A stretch of 64,000 nucleotides of DNA from Methanoculleus horonobensis (GCF_001602375.1 NZ_BCNY01000015.1:124001-188000), one strand, 5' to 3'. Numbered from the stretch's first letter, positions 25,754 to 36,415 are shown. Numbers and translations: made by a program. Notes: generated from the letters alone by a model not told the origin.

Positions 25754-27025
25754 ATGGAAGATACGCAAGAGATGGATACGCCGCGAAAGCGCTACGAATT
25801 TAAGAAGATGCTTGAGAGGCTGGCGGAGAAGGAAGGGAGCGGCACCGAGCTGATCACCCTGTATATACCTCCGGATAAGCAGATATACGACGTGACCGCC
25901 CAGCTCCGCGACGAGTTCGGGCAGTGCGCGAACATCAAGAGCAAACAGACCCGGACGAACGTCCAGAGTGCCATATCCTCCATCCTCTCCCGTCTGAAAT
26001 ACTATAAGCGCCCGCCGGAGCACGGCATGGCAGTCTTCTGCGGCACGATCAATATCGGGGGCGACCGCACCGACCTTGACTGCGAGATCATCGAGCCGCC
26101 CGAACCGCTCAACACCTACATGTACCGGTGCAGTTCCTCGTTCGAACTGGAGCCGCTGGAGCAGATGCTCGGGGAGAAAGAGGTCTACGGCCTCATCGTC
26201 CTCGACCGGCGGGAGGCCTATGTCGGATTTCTCCGGGGCAGCCGGATAGAACCGGTCAGGGGCGTCACCTCGACCGTTCCCGGCAAGCAGCGAAAAGGTG
26301 GTCAGTCAAGCGTTCGTTTCCAGAGGTTGCGGCTGATCGCCATCAACGAGTTCTACAAGAAGATCGGCGACCTCGCAAGCGAGATCTTCCTCGCCGAGAA
26401 GGACTTCTTCGAGCGGTTCAAAGGCGTGCTGATCGGCGGCCCGACCCCGACCAAGGAGGAGTTCGAGGCCGGCGGTTTCCTCCACCACGAGCTGCAGAAG
26501 CGGATCATCGGGCTCTTCGACGTCTCCTACACGAACGAGTCCGGGCTTGCCGAACTCGTCGAGAACGCGTCGGATGCCCTGAAAGGCCTCGATATCATCA
26601 AGGAGAAGAACGTGATGAACCGGTTCCTCCAGGAACTGGTCAAAGACGACGGGGCGGCCGCTTACGGGGAAGAGAGTGTTCGAAAGAACCTGGAACTCGG
26701 TGCCGTCGACACCCTCCTCCTCTCCGACAAACTCCGGAGGGCCCGGCTGAAACTTGCCTGCCAGAACGGTGACTATACCGAGGAGCGGACAGTCAGCATC
26801 GAGCCGGGGATGCATATCAAAGACCTCGACCTCGGCACCTGCCCCAAAGACGGCGGAACGCTCTACGTGGCCGAGGAGAGCGATATCATCGACGAACTGA
26901 CCACGCTCGCCGACCAGAGCAGCACGACGGTCAGGATCATCTCGGACGATTTCGAAGAAGGTTCGATGCTTTACAACGCATTCGGCGGGATCGCTGCAAT
27001 CCTGCGCTACAGGACAGGATACTAA
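25754..27025 (+). CDS. prf1: Peptide chain release factor aRF1
   Basis: A 423-residue class-I release factor. Stop-codon reading motifs are NIKS (60-63) and a YxCxxxF-like YRCSSSF near 123; the peptidyl-hydrolysis motif GGQ is at 182-184. It recognises all three stop codons in archaea. The ATG of argS overlaps its TAA. Confidence 0.97.
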   Translation: MEDTQEMDTPRKRYEFKKMLERLAEKEGSGTELITLYIPPDKQIYDVTAQLRDEFGQCANIKSKQTRTNVQSAISSILSRLKYYKRPPEHGMAVFCGTINIGGDRTDLDCEIIEPPEPLNTYMYRCSSSFELEPLEQMLGEKEVYGLIVLDRREAYVGFLRGSRIEPVRGVTSTVPGKQRKGGQSSVRFQRLRLIAINEFYKKIGDLASEIFLAEKDFFERFKGVLIGGPTPTKEEFEAGGFLHHELQKRIIGLFDVSYTNESGLAELVENASDALKGLDIIKEKNVMNRFLQELVKDDGAAAYGEESVRKNLELGAVDTLLLSDKLRRARLKLACQNGDYTEERTVSIEPGMHIKDLDLGTCPKDGGTLYVAEESDIIDELTTLADQSSTTVRIISDDFEEGSMLYNAFGGIAAILRYRTGY

Positions 27026-28692
27026 TGATGTATCAGGAGAAGTACCAACAGATCGAGCGCATGCTCCGGGCATGCACCGGTGAGGAGGATGTCCTCCTCA
27101 CGAAAGGCGGGGATCACGCCGATCTCGCCTCGACGATAGCATTCAAACTTGCGAAGATCGAGAAACGGGCCCCCCAGAAGATCGCCGCCGATATTGCCGA
27201 GAAACTCTCGGCGGACCCCGAACTCGGCGACGTCCAGGTCGAGGCGGCAGGCCCTTACGTCAACTTCCGGTTCGGCCCGACGCTTCTTTCAGAGGCGGTC
27301 AGGGAGGCGATCGAGCCCGGCTACGGGGCCCTCCCGCGCCGTTCCGGCAGGGTCGTGCTCGAACACACGAGCGCAAACCCGAACGGGCCGCTCCACGTTG
27401 GGCACATACGAAACACCGTCATCGGCGACACCCTCGCCCGTGCGTTCCGCAAGGCCGGGCACCCGCTCGAGGTGCAGTATTATCTCAATGATATGGGCCG
27501 CCAGATCGCCATCGTCTCGTGGGGGTTCGACCACCTCGATATCGCCCGGAAGGAGGGCGAGAAGGAAGATCACTACGTCGCCCGGGTCTACGTCGCGGCG
27601 AACCGGGAGATCGAGAAGAATCCCGGGATCACGGAGGAGATCGACCACCTCATGCAGAAGGTGGAGCGTGGCGACGCGGAGACCGTCGCGAAGTTCCGGA
27701 GAGCCGTCTCCCTCTGCGCGGAAGGGCTCAAGGCGACCCTCGCGGCCTTAAACGCCCACCACGACCGGTTCGTCTGGGAGAGCGACTTCGTCCGGATCGG
27801 CGACGTCGACCGGATCGTCGAGCAGGTGCGGCGGCTGCCGCAGGCCCACGAAGACGAGACGCTCTGGGTCGACCTCTCGGAGAGGGGCTTCGAGAAGAAG
27901 TACATCCTCCGGCGGAGCGACGGCACCTCGGTCTACAGCACCCGCGACCTCGCCTACCACACCTGGAAGGCGCGCAACTACGACAGGATGATCGACGTCC
28001 TCGGGGCGGACCACAAACTAATCGGCGCCCAGCTCCAGGCCACCCTGGAACTCCTCGGTGAGGAGCCGCCCGAGATCGTCTTCTTCGAGTTCGTCTCCCT
28101 CCCCGAGGGCTCGATGAGCACCCGGGCAGGTAAGTTCGTCTCGGCGGACGCGCTGATGGAGGAAGTGGCCGCGAAGGCGTTCGACGAAGTGACCACCCGC
28201 CGGCCGGAACTCCCCCCGGAGGAACGGTGCGCCATCGCAAAGTCGGTCGCCATCGCCGCCGTCCGTTACGACATCGTGAAGGTTTCGCCGGAGAAGAGCA
28301 CGGTCTTCAACTGGAAGGAGGCGCTGGACTTCGAGCGGCAGAGCGGCCCCTACATCCAGTATGCCCACGCCCGGGCCTGCAGCATCCTCGAGAAGGCCGG
28401 CGAGTTCGAGCGGGCCTACACGTTTGAGACCGACCACGAGACCGCGCTCGCCCGGCACCTCGCCCGGTTCCCGGCCGTCGTCGAGCAGACCGTGCAGGAA
28501 CTCCGTCCGCACCTCCTCGCAGCCTACGCCCGCGAACTCGCCGACCTCTTCAACGCCTTCTACCACTACGACCCGGTCCTGAAGAGCGAGGGCGAGACCC
28601 GGAAGAGTCGTCTCGCGCTCGTGGACGCGGTCAGGAACACCTTGCAGGAGTCGCTTGAGACTCTCGGGATCGATGCGCTCAGAAGCATGTAA
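27025..28692 (+). CDS. argS: Arginyl-tRNA synthetase
   Basis: A 555-residue class-I synthetase with an N-terminal ArgRS-specific domain, the HIGH motif as HVGH in GPLHVGHIRN, and a KMSKS-like GSMSTRAGKF. Anticodon-binding helices end [11 protein letters not shown]. Tandem ATGs lie at 27025 and 27028, the first overlapping the prf1 stop. The 3' end overlaps the next gene by 20 bases. Confidence 0.97.
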   Translation: MMYQEKYQQIERMLRACTGEEDVLLTKGGDHADLASTIAFKLAKIEKRAPQKIAADIAEKLSADPELGDVQVEAAGPYVNFRFGPTLLSEAVREAIEPGYGALPRRSGRVVLEHTSANPNGPLHVGHIRNTVIGDTLARAFRKAGHPLEVQYYLNDMGRQIAIVSWGFDHLDIARKEGEKEDHYVARVYVAANREIEKNPGITEEIDHLMQKVERGDAETVAKFRRAVSLCAEGLKATLAALNAHHDRFVWESDFVRIGDVDRIVEQVRRLPQAHEDETLWVDLSERGFEKKYILRRSDGTSVYSTRDLAYHTWKARNYDRMIDVLGADHKLIGAQLQATLELLGEEPPEIVFFEFVSLPEGSMSTRAGKFVSADALMEEVAAKAFDEVTTRRPELPPEERCAIAKSVAIAAVRYDIVKVSPEKSTVFNWKEALDFERQSGPYIQYAHARACSILEKAGEFERAYTFETDHETALARHLARFPAVVEQTVQELRPHLLAAYARELADLFNAFYHYDPVLKSEGETRKSRLALVDAVRNTLQESLETLGIDALRSM

Positions 28693-29566
28693 GGCCCTCA
28701 AAAAGCAGGGCTACCAGTTCATCACCCCGACCTCTTCGGCGGCCGTAAAACCCTGCATGTGGAACAAGCGGGCGCTCAAGGGCGGGGAGATGTGCTACAA
28801 GGCGCAGTTCTACGGCATCGAGAGCCACCGCTGTGTCCAGATGACCCCCACCCTCAAGTGCAACCAGCACTGCCTCTTCTGCTGGCGTTCGTTCGAGCAT
28901 GGGGTCGTCGAGGAGGAGGAGTGTCCGCCGGACGTCATCGTCGAGAACCTCCGGCGCGTCCAGAAGAAGGCCCTATCGGGCTACAAGGTCTCGCCCTACG
29001 TCGCGCCCGAACGGTTCGCGGAGGCCCTCGACCCCACCATGGTCGCGATATCACTCTCGGGGGAACCGACCTGCTACTCGCGGCTCCCGGAACTGGTCGA
29101 TGCCCTCAACGCGGACGGATACACGACCTTCCTCGTCTCGAACGGCACCCGACCCGACGTCCTCGCCCGGTGCCGGCCCTACCAGACCTACGTCTCCCTT
29201 GACGCCCCCGACCGCGAGACCTACCTCGCCCTCTGCCGGCCAAGGGAGGACTACTGGGACTGCATACAGGAGAGCCTCGCCGGACTCCGGGAACGCCGGT
29301 CGGCCGTCCGCACCACGGTGGTGCGCGGCTACAACGACTTTTCTCCCGAGCGCTACGCGGCGATCTACCAGGACTCCGGAGCCCGGTTCGTGGAAGTAAA
29401 GGGTTATATGTATCTGGGGTACAGTAGAAATCGACTTCAGAGGACTCAGATGCCCGAACACCGCGAAGTAAGGGCATTTTCAGAGCAGATTGCAAAACAC
29501 TGCGATTATAGTATCAGAGACGAGAGCCCGGTGAGCCGGGTCGTCTGCCTGGAGCGAGACGTATGA
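28673..29566 (+). CDS. taw1: tRNA 4-demethylwyosine synthase (TYW1-like)
   Basis: A 297-residue radical-SAM enzyme with the cluster motif CNQHCLFCW near 62, [11 protein letters not shown] and [10 protein letters not shown]. This is the archaeal TYW1/Taw1 family, which uses pyruvate to build the tricyclic imG-14 base at G37 of tRNA-Phe. ATG 28673 lies inside argS; the ORF could be extended to 28655 but the Met at 28673 gives the expected N-terminus. The stop overlaps sepS (ATGA). Confidence 0.95.
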   Translation: MRSEACKALKKQGYQFITPTSSAAVKPCMWNKRALKGGEMCYKAQFYGIESHRCVQMTPTLKCNQHCLFCWRSFEHGVVEEEECPPDVIVENLRRVQKKALSGYKVSPYVAPERFAEALDPTMVAISLSGEPTCYSRLPELVDALNADGYTTFLVSNGTRPDVLARCRPYQTYVSLDAPDRETYLALCRPREDYWDCIQESLAGLRERRSAVRTTVVRGYNDFSPERYAAIYQDSGARFVEVKGYMYLGYSRNRLQRTQMPEHREVRAFSEQIAKHCDYSIRDESPVSRVVCLERDV

Positions 29567-31158
29567 GATTCGATGTGGAAGAGTTCAAAAAGAGGGCGAG
29601 AGAGGACTTCGAGCATGCCTGGCACGAAGGGCCGTCGGTTCTGACACCGGCCGGGGTCTCCGGCCGGTACCCCCGGCTGAGGTACACCCGGGCGAGACCG
29701 CACCCGATCTTCGAGATCGTGCAGCGGCTCCGCGAGACCTACCTCGCGATGGGGTTCGACGAGGCGATCAATCCCCTTATCGTCGAAGAATCGGATATCT
29801 ACCGGCAGTTCGGTCCCGAAGCCATGGCCGTCCTCGACCGGGTCTTCTACCTCGGCGGGCTGCCCCGCCCGAACGTCGGGATTGCACGAAAGCAGCTTGA
29901 TGAGATCGAGGCCATCCTCGGCCGTGCAGTCTCCCCCGGCACCGAGGAGAAACTCCGCGAGACCCTTCACGGCTACAAGAAGGGAACGATCGACGGCGAC
30001 GAACTGACGCACGAACTCGCGGCCGTCCTCGAGGCAGACGACGCCGCCGTGGTGCATATCCTGGATGCGGTCTTCCCCGAGTTCCGGGAACTGGCGCCCG
30101 AGTCGTCGCGCAACACCCTCCGCAGCCACATGACGAGCGGCTGGTTCCTGACGCTCTCCTCCCTCTGGGAGAAGCGCCACCTCCCAATAAGGCTCTTCTC
30201 GGTCGACCGGTGTTTCCGGCGGGAGCAGGAGGAAGGCCCCACCCGCCTGATGGCCTACCACTCGGCCTCCTGCGTCGTCGCGGGCGAGGACGTCACCCTC
30301 GAGGAGGGGAAAGCCATCAGCGAGGCTCTCCTCTCGGCGTTCGGCTTTACGGAGTTCAGGTTCCAGCCCGACGAGAAGCGGTCGAAATACTACATGCCCG
30401 AAACCCAGACGGAGGTCTACGCCCGCCACCCGGCCCTCGGGTGGGTCGAGGTCGCCACCTTCGGCATCTACTCGCCCTCGGCGCTCGCGGAGTACGGGAT
30501 CGGCGTGCCGGTGATGAACCTCGGCCTCGGGGTGGAGCGGCTCGCGATGATCGCCTACCAGTCAAACGACATCCGCCAGCTCACCCACCCGCAGTTCTTC
30601 CCGCAGGAGATCTCCGACCGCGAGGTCGCCGGCGCCGTCCACCTCCGCGAAGAGCCGAGATCCGCGGTAGGGAAGCGGATAGCGGAGGCTATCCGCGCCA
30701 CGGCCGCCGAGCACGCCGCCGCCCCCGGGCCCTGTGCGTTCACCGCCTGGAAGGGAGAGATCGCCGGAAGGGAGATAGAGGTGATCGTCGAGGAGCCCGA
30801 GTCCAACACGAAACTCTGCGGGCCGGCCTGCTTTAACGAGGTCTATGTTCACGACGGCTCGGTGCTCGGTGTCCCGGATATCGAGAAGTGGGCGAAGGTC
30901 AGGGAGGAAGGCGTCTCCACCGGGATCACCTACCTCGACGCGGTATCGAGCCTCGCCGCCGCCCGGATCGAGGAGGCGGCGCGGTGCGGCGAAGGAACGC
31001 ACGTCCAGGTGAAGATGTCAAAACTCCCTTCAGACGTCAACATGCGCATCGAGGAGTACGCGATGCGGCACATCACCGACCACAACAAAAAGGTGGACCT
31101 CCGGGGCCCGGTCTTCCTGACGGTCAGATCCGTCATCCCGGAGCAGCCGACTCAATAA
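29563..31158 (+). CDS. sepS: O-phosphoseryl-tRNA synthetase
   Basis: A 531-residue class-II synthetase, [20 protein letters not shown] onward. Motif 2 is [12 protein letters not shown] and motif 3 is [11 protein letters not shown]. It charges tRNA-Cys with O-phosphoserine, which SepCysS then converts to Cys; the system is diagnostic of many methanogens and Archaeoglobus. No cysS is seen in this window. Its 3' end overlaps the convergent trehalose gene by 26 bases. Confidence 0.97.
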   Translation: MRFDVEEFKKRAREDFEHAWHEGPSVLTPAGVSGRYPRLRYTRARPHPIFEIVQRLRETYLAMGFDEAINPLIVEESDIYRQFGPEAMAVLDRVFYLGGLPRPNVGIARKQLDEIEAILGRAVSPGTEEKLRETLHGYKKGTIDGDELTHELAAVLEADDAAVVHILDAVFPEFRELAPESSRNTLRSHMTSGWFLTLSSLWEKRHLPIRLFSVDRCFRREQEEGPTRLMAYHSASCVVAGEDVTLEEGKAISEALLSAFGFTEFRFQPDEKRSKYYMPETQTEVYARHPALGWVEVATFGIYSPSALAEYGIGVPVMNLGLGVERLAMIAYQSNDIRQLTHPQFFPQEISDREVAGAVHLREEPRSAVGKRIAEAIRATAAEHAAAPGPCAFTAWKGEIAGREIEVIVEEPESNTKLCGPACFNEVYVHDGSVLGVPDIEKWAKVREEGVSTGITYLDAVSSLAAARIEEAARCGEGTHVQVKMSKLPSDVNMRIEEYAMRHITDHNKKVDLRGPVFLTVRSVIPEQPTQ

Positions 31159-33391
31159 CCCTCTTCTCCCTCCCCGGCCTCTCCTTTTTCCTGGAGACGC
31201 ACTCCATATCGCACTCGATGCACTTTTTCAAGAGGGGCAGCACGTCCCGCTGGGCAACCAGATTGAACCTGGCCCTGCTCGGTGCGAGCCCGACCTTGAT
31301 CGAGTAGGCTTCCGGCGGCATCGCCTCGAAGAGATCTTCATCCGTCCGGTCGTCCCCGATGGCAAGGATGAAGTCCCAGGTGTTCCGGGAGACCCAGTTC
31401 AGCGCTGCTCTGCCCTTGTTGACGACGTTGTTCTTGATCTCGATGACCTTGTTCCCGTCCATGACCCCGACGTTGAGGTTGGAAGTCAGGTGCAGGAGGT
31501 CGTCTTTGAGGTCCTTCGCCCGCTGCGCCCCGAGCAGCGGATCGGTTCTCCGGTAATGCCAGACAAGGGAGTAGTCCTTCTCCTCGATGAAGGCGCCGGG
31601 GGTGCGGTCGGTGTAGAGTTCGAGGAGCGGGTAGATCTCCCCTTTCCACTCGTCCGAGAGGGGCTCGGGCATCCGCCACTCCCCGGAGCGCTCTTTCACC
31701 CAGACACCGTGCTCGGCGATGATCCCGATATCCAGCTCCCCGAACCAGGCATCAAGCGTGGATCGATCCCTCCCGCTGATCACCACCACCTCGTTTCCGG
31801 GCGTCCCGGAGAGCGACTTGAGCACCTCCCGCGTCGCGTCGCCGGGAACCGCCTTCTGCGGTCTGGCGGCGAACGGAACCAGGGTGCCGTCGTAATCGAG
31901 GAGGAGAAGCCGGTCGCTCGCTGCGTTGTAATCCGCGACCAGTTCGTCGCGGATGGTGGGAGTGACGATCTGTTCGGAGCGTTCGACCCGGACTGCCCGG
32001 GCATCGCCCAGGCGTACAAGGAAGTCGCCGACCCAGTGCTCGATGTCGTAGCGCATCAACCTCCTCTGCATCGTCCGGTTCCGCTCGATCTGCTCCTTCT
32101 CCGGCATGGCGAGCGCCGTCTCGATCGCCTCGATCACCGCGTCCTGGTCGTTCGGGTTGACGATGATCGCTTCTCCGAGTTCCTCGGCCCCCCCCGCCAT
32201 CTCGGAGAGGATGAGGACGCCCGTGCCGTCGGTTCTCGTGGCGACGTACTCTTTCGCCATCAGGTTCATGCCGTCCCGGAGCGGCGTCACCAGGGCGACA
32301 TCGGCGGCGCTGTAGAACGCCACCAGTGTCTCGAACGGGAGGAAGTTGTAGAAGTAGCGGACGGGGATCCAGTCGGTCGTCCCGTATTTTCCGTTGATCC
32401 GGCCGACGAGCTCGTCGATCCGCTTCTTCAACGTCTGGTAACTGCGGACGCCGATCCGGGACGGGACAGCAACGAGAACGAGGGAGACCTTCCCCTGGTA
32501 ACCCGGCTTCTTTTCGAGGAGCGCGTCGAACGCCTCGAGCCGAAGCGGAATCCCCTTCGTGTAGTCCAGGCGATCGAAGGAGAGGATGATCTTGCGCTTC
32601 CCATACTTCAGCCGGATCCGGGTTATCTCCTTCTGGACAGGAGCGCTGCCCGCGGAGTCGGCGAACCGGTGGTAATCGATGCCCATCGGGAAGAGGTCGG
32701 TCCGCACCACCCGCGTACCGGTTTTGACCTCCCCGAAGGTATGCTCGTAGCCGAGGAGACGCCGGACGCTGGAGAGGAAATGGCGAACGTAGCCGTAGGT
32801 ATGGAACCCAATGAGGTCTGCTCCAAGGAGGCCGGAGAGGATCTCTCTTCTCCAGGGCAGGTGCCGGAAGATTTCGAACGAGGGAAAGGGGATGTGGTGG
32901 AAGTAACCGATCTCGGCATCGGGAAGACGTTCCCGGAGCATCTGCGGGAGGAGCATCAGGTGGTAGTCGTGGATCCAGATGGTGTCGTCGGGCCGGGCCA
33001 CCTCCATCACGGCGTCGCAGAACTTCTCGTTCACCCGCTGGTAAACCTGCCATGTCTTGGGGTCGTACTCTGTATAGAGGTTGAAGTAGTGGAGGAGCGG
33101 CCAGAGAGTATTGTTGCAGAACCCGTCGTAGTAGTGCCTGATGTCGTACGGGGAGAGGAAGACCGGGTGGCACTGCTCCTTTCTGAGCATCTCGGTGATC
33201 CGGTCTCTCTCTTCATTCTGCTGCTTCTGGATGTTCATGCCGGGCCAGCCGACCCAGAGGCTTTCGTAGGATTTGTAAAACGAACCGACTCCGGTGGCAA
33301 GGCCGCCGACGCTCCGCTGGAGATGGAGATCGCCGTTTTTGCGGGATACGCTGACCGGAAGCCTGTTTGAGACTATCAGTAACCTTTTCAT
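31133..33391 (-). CDS. Bifunctional trehalose-6-phosphate synthase/phosphatase
   Basis: A 752-residue fusion. Residues 1 to about 480 are a GT20 synthase ([51 protein letters not shown]); from about 490 a HAD phosphatase begins with LLDYDGTLV and ends with [17 protein letters not shown] motif IV. Both active sites look complete, so the protein should turn UDP-glucose and glucose-6-phosphate into trehalose. ATG 33391 puts the GT20 start at residue 1; the longer frame from 33442 adds an unlikely leader. Likely role: compatible solute or carbon reserve. Confidence 0.95.
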   Translation of the reverse strand: MKRLLIVSNRLPVSVSRKNGDLHLQRSVGGLATGVGSFYKSYESLWVGWPGMNIQKQQNEERDRITEMLRKEQCHPVFLSPYDIRHYYDGFCNNTLWPLLHYFNLYTEYDPKTWQVYQRVNEKFCDAVMEVARPDDTIWIHDYHLMLLPQMLRERLPDAEIGYFHHIPFPSFEIFRHLPWRREILSGLLGADLIGFHTYGYVRHFLSSVRRLLGYEHTFGEVKTGTRVVRTDLFPMGIDYHRFADSAGSAPVQKEITRIRLKYGKRKIILSFDRLDYTKGIPLRLEAFDALLEKKPGYQGKVSLVLVAVPSRIGVRSYQTLKKRIDELVGRINGKYGTTDWIPVRYFYNFLPFETLVAFYSAADVALVTPLRDGMNLMAKEYVATRTDGTGVLILSEMAGGAEELGEAIIVNPNDQDAVIEAIETALAMPEKEQIERNRTMQRRLMRYDIEHWVGDFLVRLGDARAVRVERSEQIVTPTIRDELVADYNAASDRLLLLDYDGTLVPFAARPQKAVPGDATREVLKSLSGTPGNEVVVISGRDRSTLDAWFGELDIGIIAEHGVWVKERSGEWRMPEPLSDEWKGEIYPLLELYTDRTPGAFIEEKDYSLVWHYRRTDPLLGAQRAKDLKDDLLHLTSNLNVGVMDGNKVIEIKNNVVNKGRAALNWVSRNTWDFILAIGDDRTDEDLFEAMPPEAYSIKVGLAPSRARFNLVAQRDVLPLLKKCIECDMECVSRKKERPGREKRVIESAAPG

Positions 33392-33693
33392 GGTTCGACC
33401 CTGTTCACGATAGGATATGATCAGCCACCCAAGGAATCTCAATCAAAATTAAGTTTTTGGAGAAATCTCGAAAAATTACGGATATCGGAGATCGGGGAGC
33501 CAACCCTGCTTCCCGGCTCTGCCGGTCTCCGGAGACCCCGCACATTGTGTGCATGTCCGAACGCGGCGATCCCGCCGGGGCATCCACGGCAACGGCTCGC
33601 CGCCACCCTTCCGATTCTTCGCGAAGGTGAGGAGGCAGGGTATCTACGGCCGATCCGGCATCCCGTCCCCGGAGACTGCGGCCGATACCGATA

Positions 33694-33705
33694 AAGTTAT
33701 ATTTT
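33694..33705 (+). promoter_or_regulatory. TATA box of DUF2178-XRE operon
   Basis: AAGTTATATTTT, about 40 bases before the tandem ATGs at 33740/33743, predicting a start near 33727. Confidence 0.6.
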
Positions 33706-33706
33706 T

Positions 33707-33721
33707 CTAACACGGTGTTAG
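33707..33721 (+). promoter_or_regulatory. Palindromic operator CTAACAC-G-GTGTTAG
   Basis: A perfect 7-base inverted repeat around one central base, placed between the TATA box and the predicted transcription start, where a bound dimer would block the polymerase. The second gene of the operon encodes an XRE-family repressor, the obvious candidate ligand (autoregulation). Binding is inference; the symmetry and the position are seen directly. Confidence 0.65.
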
Positions 33722-33739
33722 ATATACATAACAGGTGAG

Positions 33740-34129
33740 ATGATGAAGAGACGATACGCGATACAGATTGCGGCGGGAGCGGTTCTCGGCGCTGCAGGCA
33801 TCCTCCTTCCGTTCCTCGTAGACGGGACGGAGGCGCTCTCCTCGCTTATGGTGACGATAGGTCTCGTGATCCTCGCGGTGGCCGCGGTGCGGCACTGGAG
33901 GTTCCGCGACGAGCCGGAGAGGGACGAGCGGACGCAGAAGATCGGGGCGTACGGCATCTCCTACTCCTGGCTCCTCACCATCGTCTTCCTCGCAATCCTC
34001 TTCTGGGTGGACTATCTCGGCCTCTTCGCCCTCACGGTCGAGAGCGTCCTGCTCTCCGCCATCCTGCTGATGGGGCTCTCCGCACGGCTCTTCCAGTGGT
34101 ACCTCTTCCGGCAGGGGGACGTGGCGTGA
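33740..34129 (+). CDS. DUF2178 membrane protein
   Basis: A 129-residue integral membrane protein with four hydrophobic helices (about 6-26, 33-52, 72-92, 98-118) and the cytoplasmic [13 protein letters not shown] loop, which I associate with DUF2178. GGTGA precedes tandem ATGs at 33740 and 33743. The pair with an XRE regulator is a common archaeal arrangement; function unknown. Confidence 0.85.
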   Translation: MMKRRYAIQIAAGAVLGAAGILLPFLVDGTEALSSLMVTIGLVILAVAAVRHWRFRDEPERDERTQKIGAYGISYSWLLTIVFLAILFWVDYLGLFALTVESVLLSAILLMGLSARLFQWYLFRQGDVA

Positions 34130-34163
34130 GGCCGGCCCACCTCATTTTGAGGAGGGATGTGCT

Positions 34164-34370
34164 GTGAAGACCCGGATCCGGGAGCTCCGGGCGAAGACGG
34201 GGATCACCCAGGAGGAACTGGCGCAGCGGGTCGGAGTCAGGAGGGAGACGATCGTCTTCCTCGAGAAGGGAAAGTACAACCCCTCCCTGAAACTCGCCTA
34301 CAGGGTGGCCCGAGTGCTCGACTCCACCATCGAGGAGGTCTTCATCTTCGAGGAGGAGGATCTGGCATGA
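34164..34370 (+). CDS. XRE/Cro-CI family transcriptional regulator
   Basis: A 68-residue protein that is almost only a helix-turn-helix: [35 protein letters not shown] spans helices 2-4. This compact YozG-like class is small, dimeric and often controls its own operon. Start is GTG 34164, with GGAGGG at 34151-34156, seven bases upstream. It sits 34 bases after the DUF2178 gene and probably reads the palindrome at 33707-33721. Confidence 0.92.
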   Translation: MKTRIRELRAKTGITQEELAQRVGVRRETIVFLEKGKYNPSLKLAYRVARVLDSTIEEVFIFEEEDLA

Positions 34371-34575
34371 GCGTATCCTGCAGGTGACGGAACGGCAGGT
34401 TACGGCAACATGGGAATAAATCGCAAAAAGATATTGGGGGCAATTTCTAAGGTCGGAACCGCGGTTAAAAAACATTTTGCTCTACAATTCCCCCTTTTTA
34501 CCCCCCTATTCTCGAATAAACAAAAATTAGGCACGCTACCGTGCATTCGAGTTTTTATTGTCAGGTAAACATATA

Positions 34576-34601
34576 ATCCGGAAAAATGCTCATTTTTCGG
34601 G
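34576..34601 (-). terminator. Hairpin at the exonuclease stop codon
   Basis: The sequence around the stop at 34590 forms a stem CCGAAAAAT / GAGC / ATTTTTCGG-like on the minus strand, followed by T-rich sequence. It could act as an archaeal T-rich terminator overlapping the last codons. The region 34371-34589 is otherwise AT-rich and gene-free. Confidence 0.4.
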
Positions 34602-35717
34602 CAGAGCGCGGTACAAAGGAAGAATTGTTTCGATATCCCGCGGATCTTTCTCAATATTTTCCTTCCCGCCGTCCCATTCCGATCTGCCCCGGCATGGTGC
34701 CGCACAGCCCCCGTCATCCCCCCGGAGAAGCGCAAAGAGCCGGGCAAGCGAGACGATGTCCTGCCGGTTATGCTCCACGACCGGGACGAGCGGGCCGGGA
34801 CTTCCTGTCCGCCGGTAAGTCTCGTAGAACTCCGGCACCATCCGGCTCGGGACGTCATCCGCCCGGGCGAGGCCGAGAACACCCGTCTCGAGCGCACCAA
34901 GCCGGCAGGAGGCAAGCGTGCCCTTCCAGCGCCGGCGTGCGAAGTAGAGAACATCGAAATGAGGAACCGCGAGGTTCGCCGGGATGCCGTGACGGGCGAG
35001 CCGATCCCGAATGTAGGGAACGTCGAACGCCCTGCCGTTGAAGGTGACGAGGGCCGTTCCCTCCGCCTCCAGGTCGGGCAGAATAGAGGCGAGCGCCGCC
35101 TCCTCTTCTTCGACCGACCTTGAGAGGTACTGGCGGACGGCGATCGACCCGCCGCTCACCCGGGCGAGGCCGATGAGGATGATCGGCCGCGAGAAGAGTC
35201 CCAGCGTCTCGATATCGAGGAAGACGAACTCTTCCGGTGCGTGGAACCGGCTGGCCTCGAGGAGGAGCGGGTCGCTCCTTCGCCGCCGCCGCTCGATCTC
35301 TGCCACGAGATCGCGGGTATCCCCTCCCGTGATCGAATCGAGGAGCCGGGCGGCATCCCGGCGGTAGCGAGGATGACCCATAAGATCGGCGATGGTCCGG
35401 CAGCCCCGTTCCTCCAGCCGCCGCCGGGTCGCTTCGCCGATGCCGCGGACCAGGGTGAGGTCGCCGAGGAGGGCCGATGCCGCCCGGTCGGGGTTTCGGG
35501 CATCAAGGCTCATGGGAATTTCGGACTCGACGACGTAGCATGTCCCGGACGGGCACGACATCTCGCGGCCGCAAAAGACCTCCTCGAGCGCCCGGCCCCG
35601 ATACCCGGCAACGAGGTCGTCCCGGAGCCTTCGAACCTCCTCGTCGTCGGAGTTGTGGATAAAGGGCGATCGGAAGCCCGGGGCAAACCTCCAGCTCTCA
35701 TCGAACAGGTATGCCAT
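34590..35717 (-). CDS. YprB-like 3'-5' exonuclease with HhH region
   Basis: A 375-residue nuclease of the DEDD RNase H-like fold. A helix-hairpin-helix (LVRGIGEATRRRLEERG, near 90) precedes the exonuclease domain whose acidic residues are in FLDIETLG (near 165), FNGRAFDVPY and VVEHNRQDIVSL. Resembles the ribonuclease-H-like YprB group; the substrate is probably single-stranded DNA or RNA. The C-terminus (after about 340) is Gly/Glu/Asp-rich and poorly conserved in appearance. The gene is divergent from no close neighbour; the following gene at 35800 is on the same strand 83 bases upstream. Confidence 0.85.
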   Translation of the reverse strand: MAYLFDESWRFAPGFRSPFIHNSDDEEVRRLRDDLVAGYRGRALEEVFCGREMSCPSGTCYVVESEIPMSLDARNPDRAASALLGDLTLVRGIGEATRRRLEERGCRTIADLMGHPRYRRDAARLLDSITGGDTRDLVAEIERRRRRSDPLLLEASRFHAPEEFVFLDIETLGLFSRPIILIGLARVSGGSIAVRQYLSRSVEEEEAALASILPDLEAEGTALVTFNGRAFDVPYIRDRLARHGIPANLAVPHFDVLYFARRRWKGTLASCRLGALETGVLGLARADDVPSRMVPEFYETYRRTGSPGPLVPVVEHNRQDIVSLARLFALLRGDDGGCAAPCRGRSEWDGGKENIEKDPRDIETILPLYRALPEK

Positions 35718-35799
35718 CCTTCCGCCAGGGTTGGATTTTACCGGGCTTCAACATACCCGCCGCGCGGCGAAAGTGAACGGCGACCCGGAGGCCGCCGCA

Positions 35800-36300
35800 T
35801 CACTGCCGCACAGGCCTCACCGCGATCGAGCACGTATGGTCGCCGGCACAGATCGCGCTCAGGTACTTCGGGGCGTAGTCCCGGTTCAGCCCGGGTATCG
35901 CAGCGTTCGTGTAGGCGTGACAGGCGTTGCAGACAGAAAGCGGGTTCTCCTCAAGTTCTTTTGCCCGGGCGATCATCGCACACCCCTGAACGGCCAGGAC
36001 GGCCTCTCCCGGCGCAGAGTCCCTGACCTCATACCGGTACTCCGGCCCGAAGAGCACCCTCGTCGCCGTCGCGAACGCTTCCGCAACCTCCCGGGCGTTC
36101 CCGAGCGGCATTCCGAAGGCGCGTGCTATGACGCCCGCTTCCCGGCCCTGCTCCTGCCACACCGCCCGCTCGACCTCGTTGTAGAGCTGGTCGTCGGCGC
36201 CGTCCCGGATGGCTCTCCGGTAGGCAAGCGGCAGCGCGGAGACCTCCCTGGCGGCGAGTTTCCATCTCACGTCCACAGGAATTCGCTCGAATGCATCCAT
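35800..36300 (-). CDS. Cys-rich conserved protein (DUF6125-like, uncertain)
   Basis: A 166-residue protein with cysteines grouped in the C-terminal half: VQGCAMI, SVCNACHAY and ICAGDHTCSI. The pattern suggests a metal- or heme-binding site and recalls DUF6125/L-2-amino-thiazoline-carboxylate-hydrolase-like proteins, but I am not sure. ATG 36300 has GAGGAG directly before it, within GGAGGGATGAGGAG, and a longer frame upstream lacks a good site. It is divergent from the HAD-IIA gene. Confidence 0.6.
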   Translation of the reverse strand: MDAFERIPVDVRWKLAAREVSALPLAYRRAIRDGADDQLYNEVERAVWQEQGREAGVIARAFGMPLGNAREVAEAFATATRVLFGPEYRYEVRDSAPGEAVLAVQGCAMIARAKELEENPLSVCNACHAYTNAAIPGLNRDYAPKYLSAICAGDHTCSIAVRPVRQ

Positions 36301-36386
36301 CTCCTCATCCCTCCTTATTTCGGATCGGGGATACACCTGCAACCCCATGAAGGTTCTCACGAATCTGCCGCCCCTCCCGGGCACCG

Positions 36387-36396
36387 CATAAATACT
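36387..36396 (+). promoter_or_regulatory. TATA box of HAD-IIA gene
   Basis: CATAAATACT centred about 25 bases before ATG 36416; spacing fits a nearly leaderless mRNA even though GAAGGT also precedes the ATG. Confidence 0.5.
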
Positions 36397-36415
36397 CCCG
36401 CAGACAACAGAAGGT

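Larger units (their letters stand above)
33392..33739. other. Divergent intergenic region
   Basis: No ORF supported. It holds a 14-base perfect palindrome GGTCTCCGGAGACC at 33524-33537, AT-rich sequence near 33440-33475 probably serving the trehalose gene, and at the other end the TATA box and operator of the DUF2178 operon. Confidence 0.5.

Noticed and set aside
31490..33370. 626-codon plus-strand frame
   Set aside because: Antisense to the trehalose synthase/phosphatase fusion; composition effect.
33524..33537. 14-base perfect palindrome GGTCTCCGGAGACC
   Set aside because: Too isolated from any promoter signal to call an operator; could occur by chance in GC-rich DNA.
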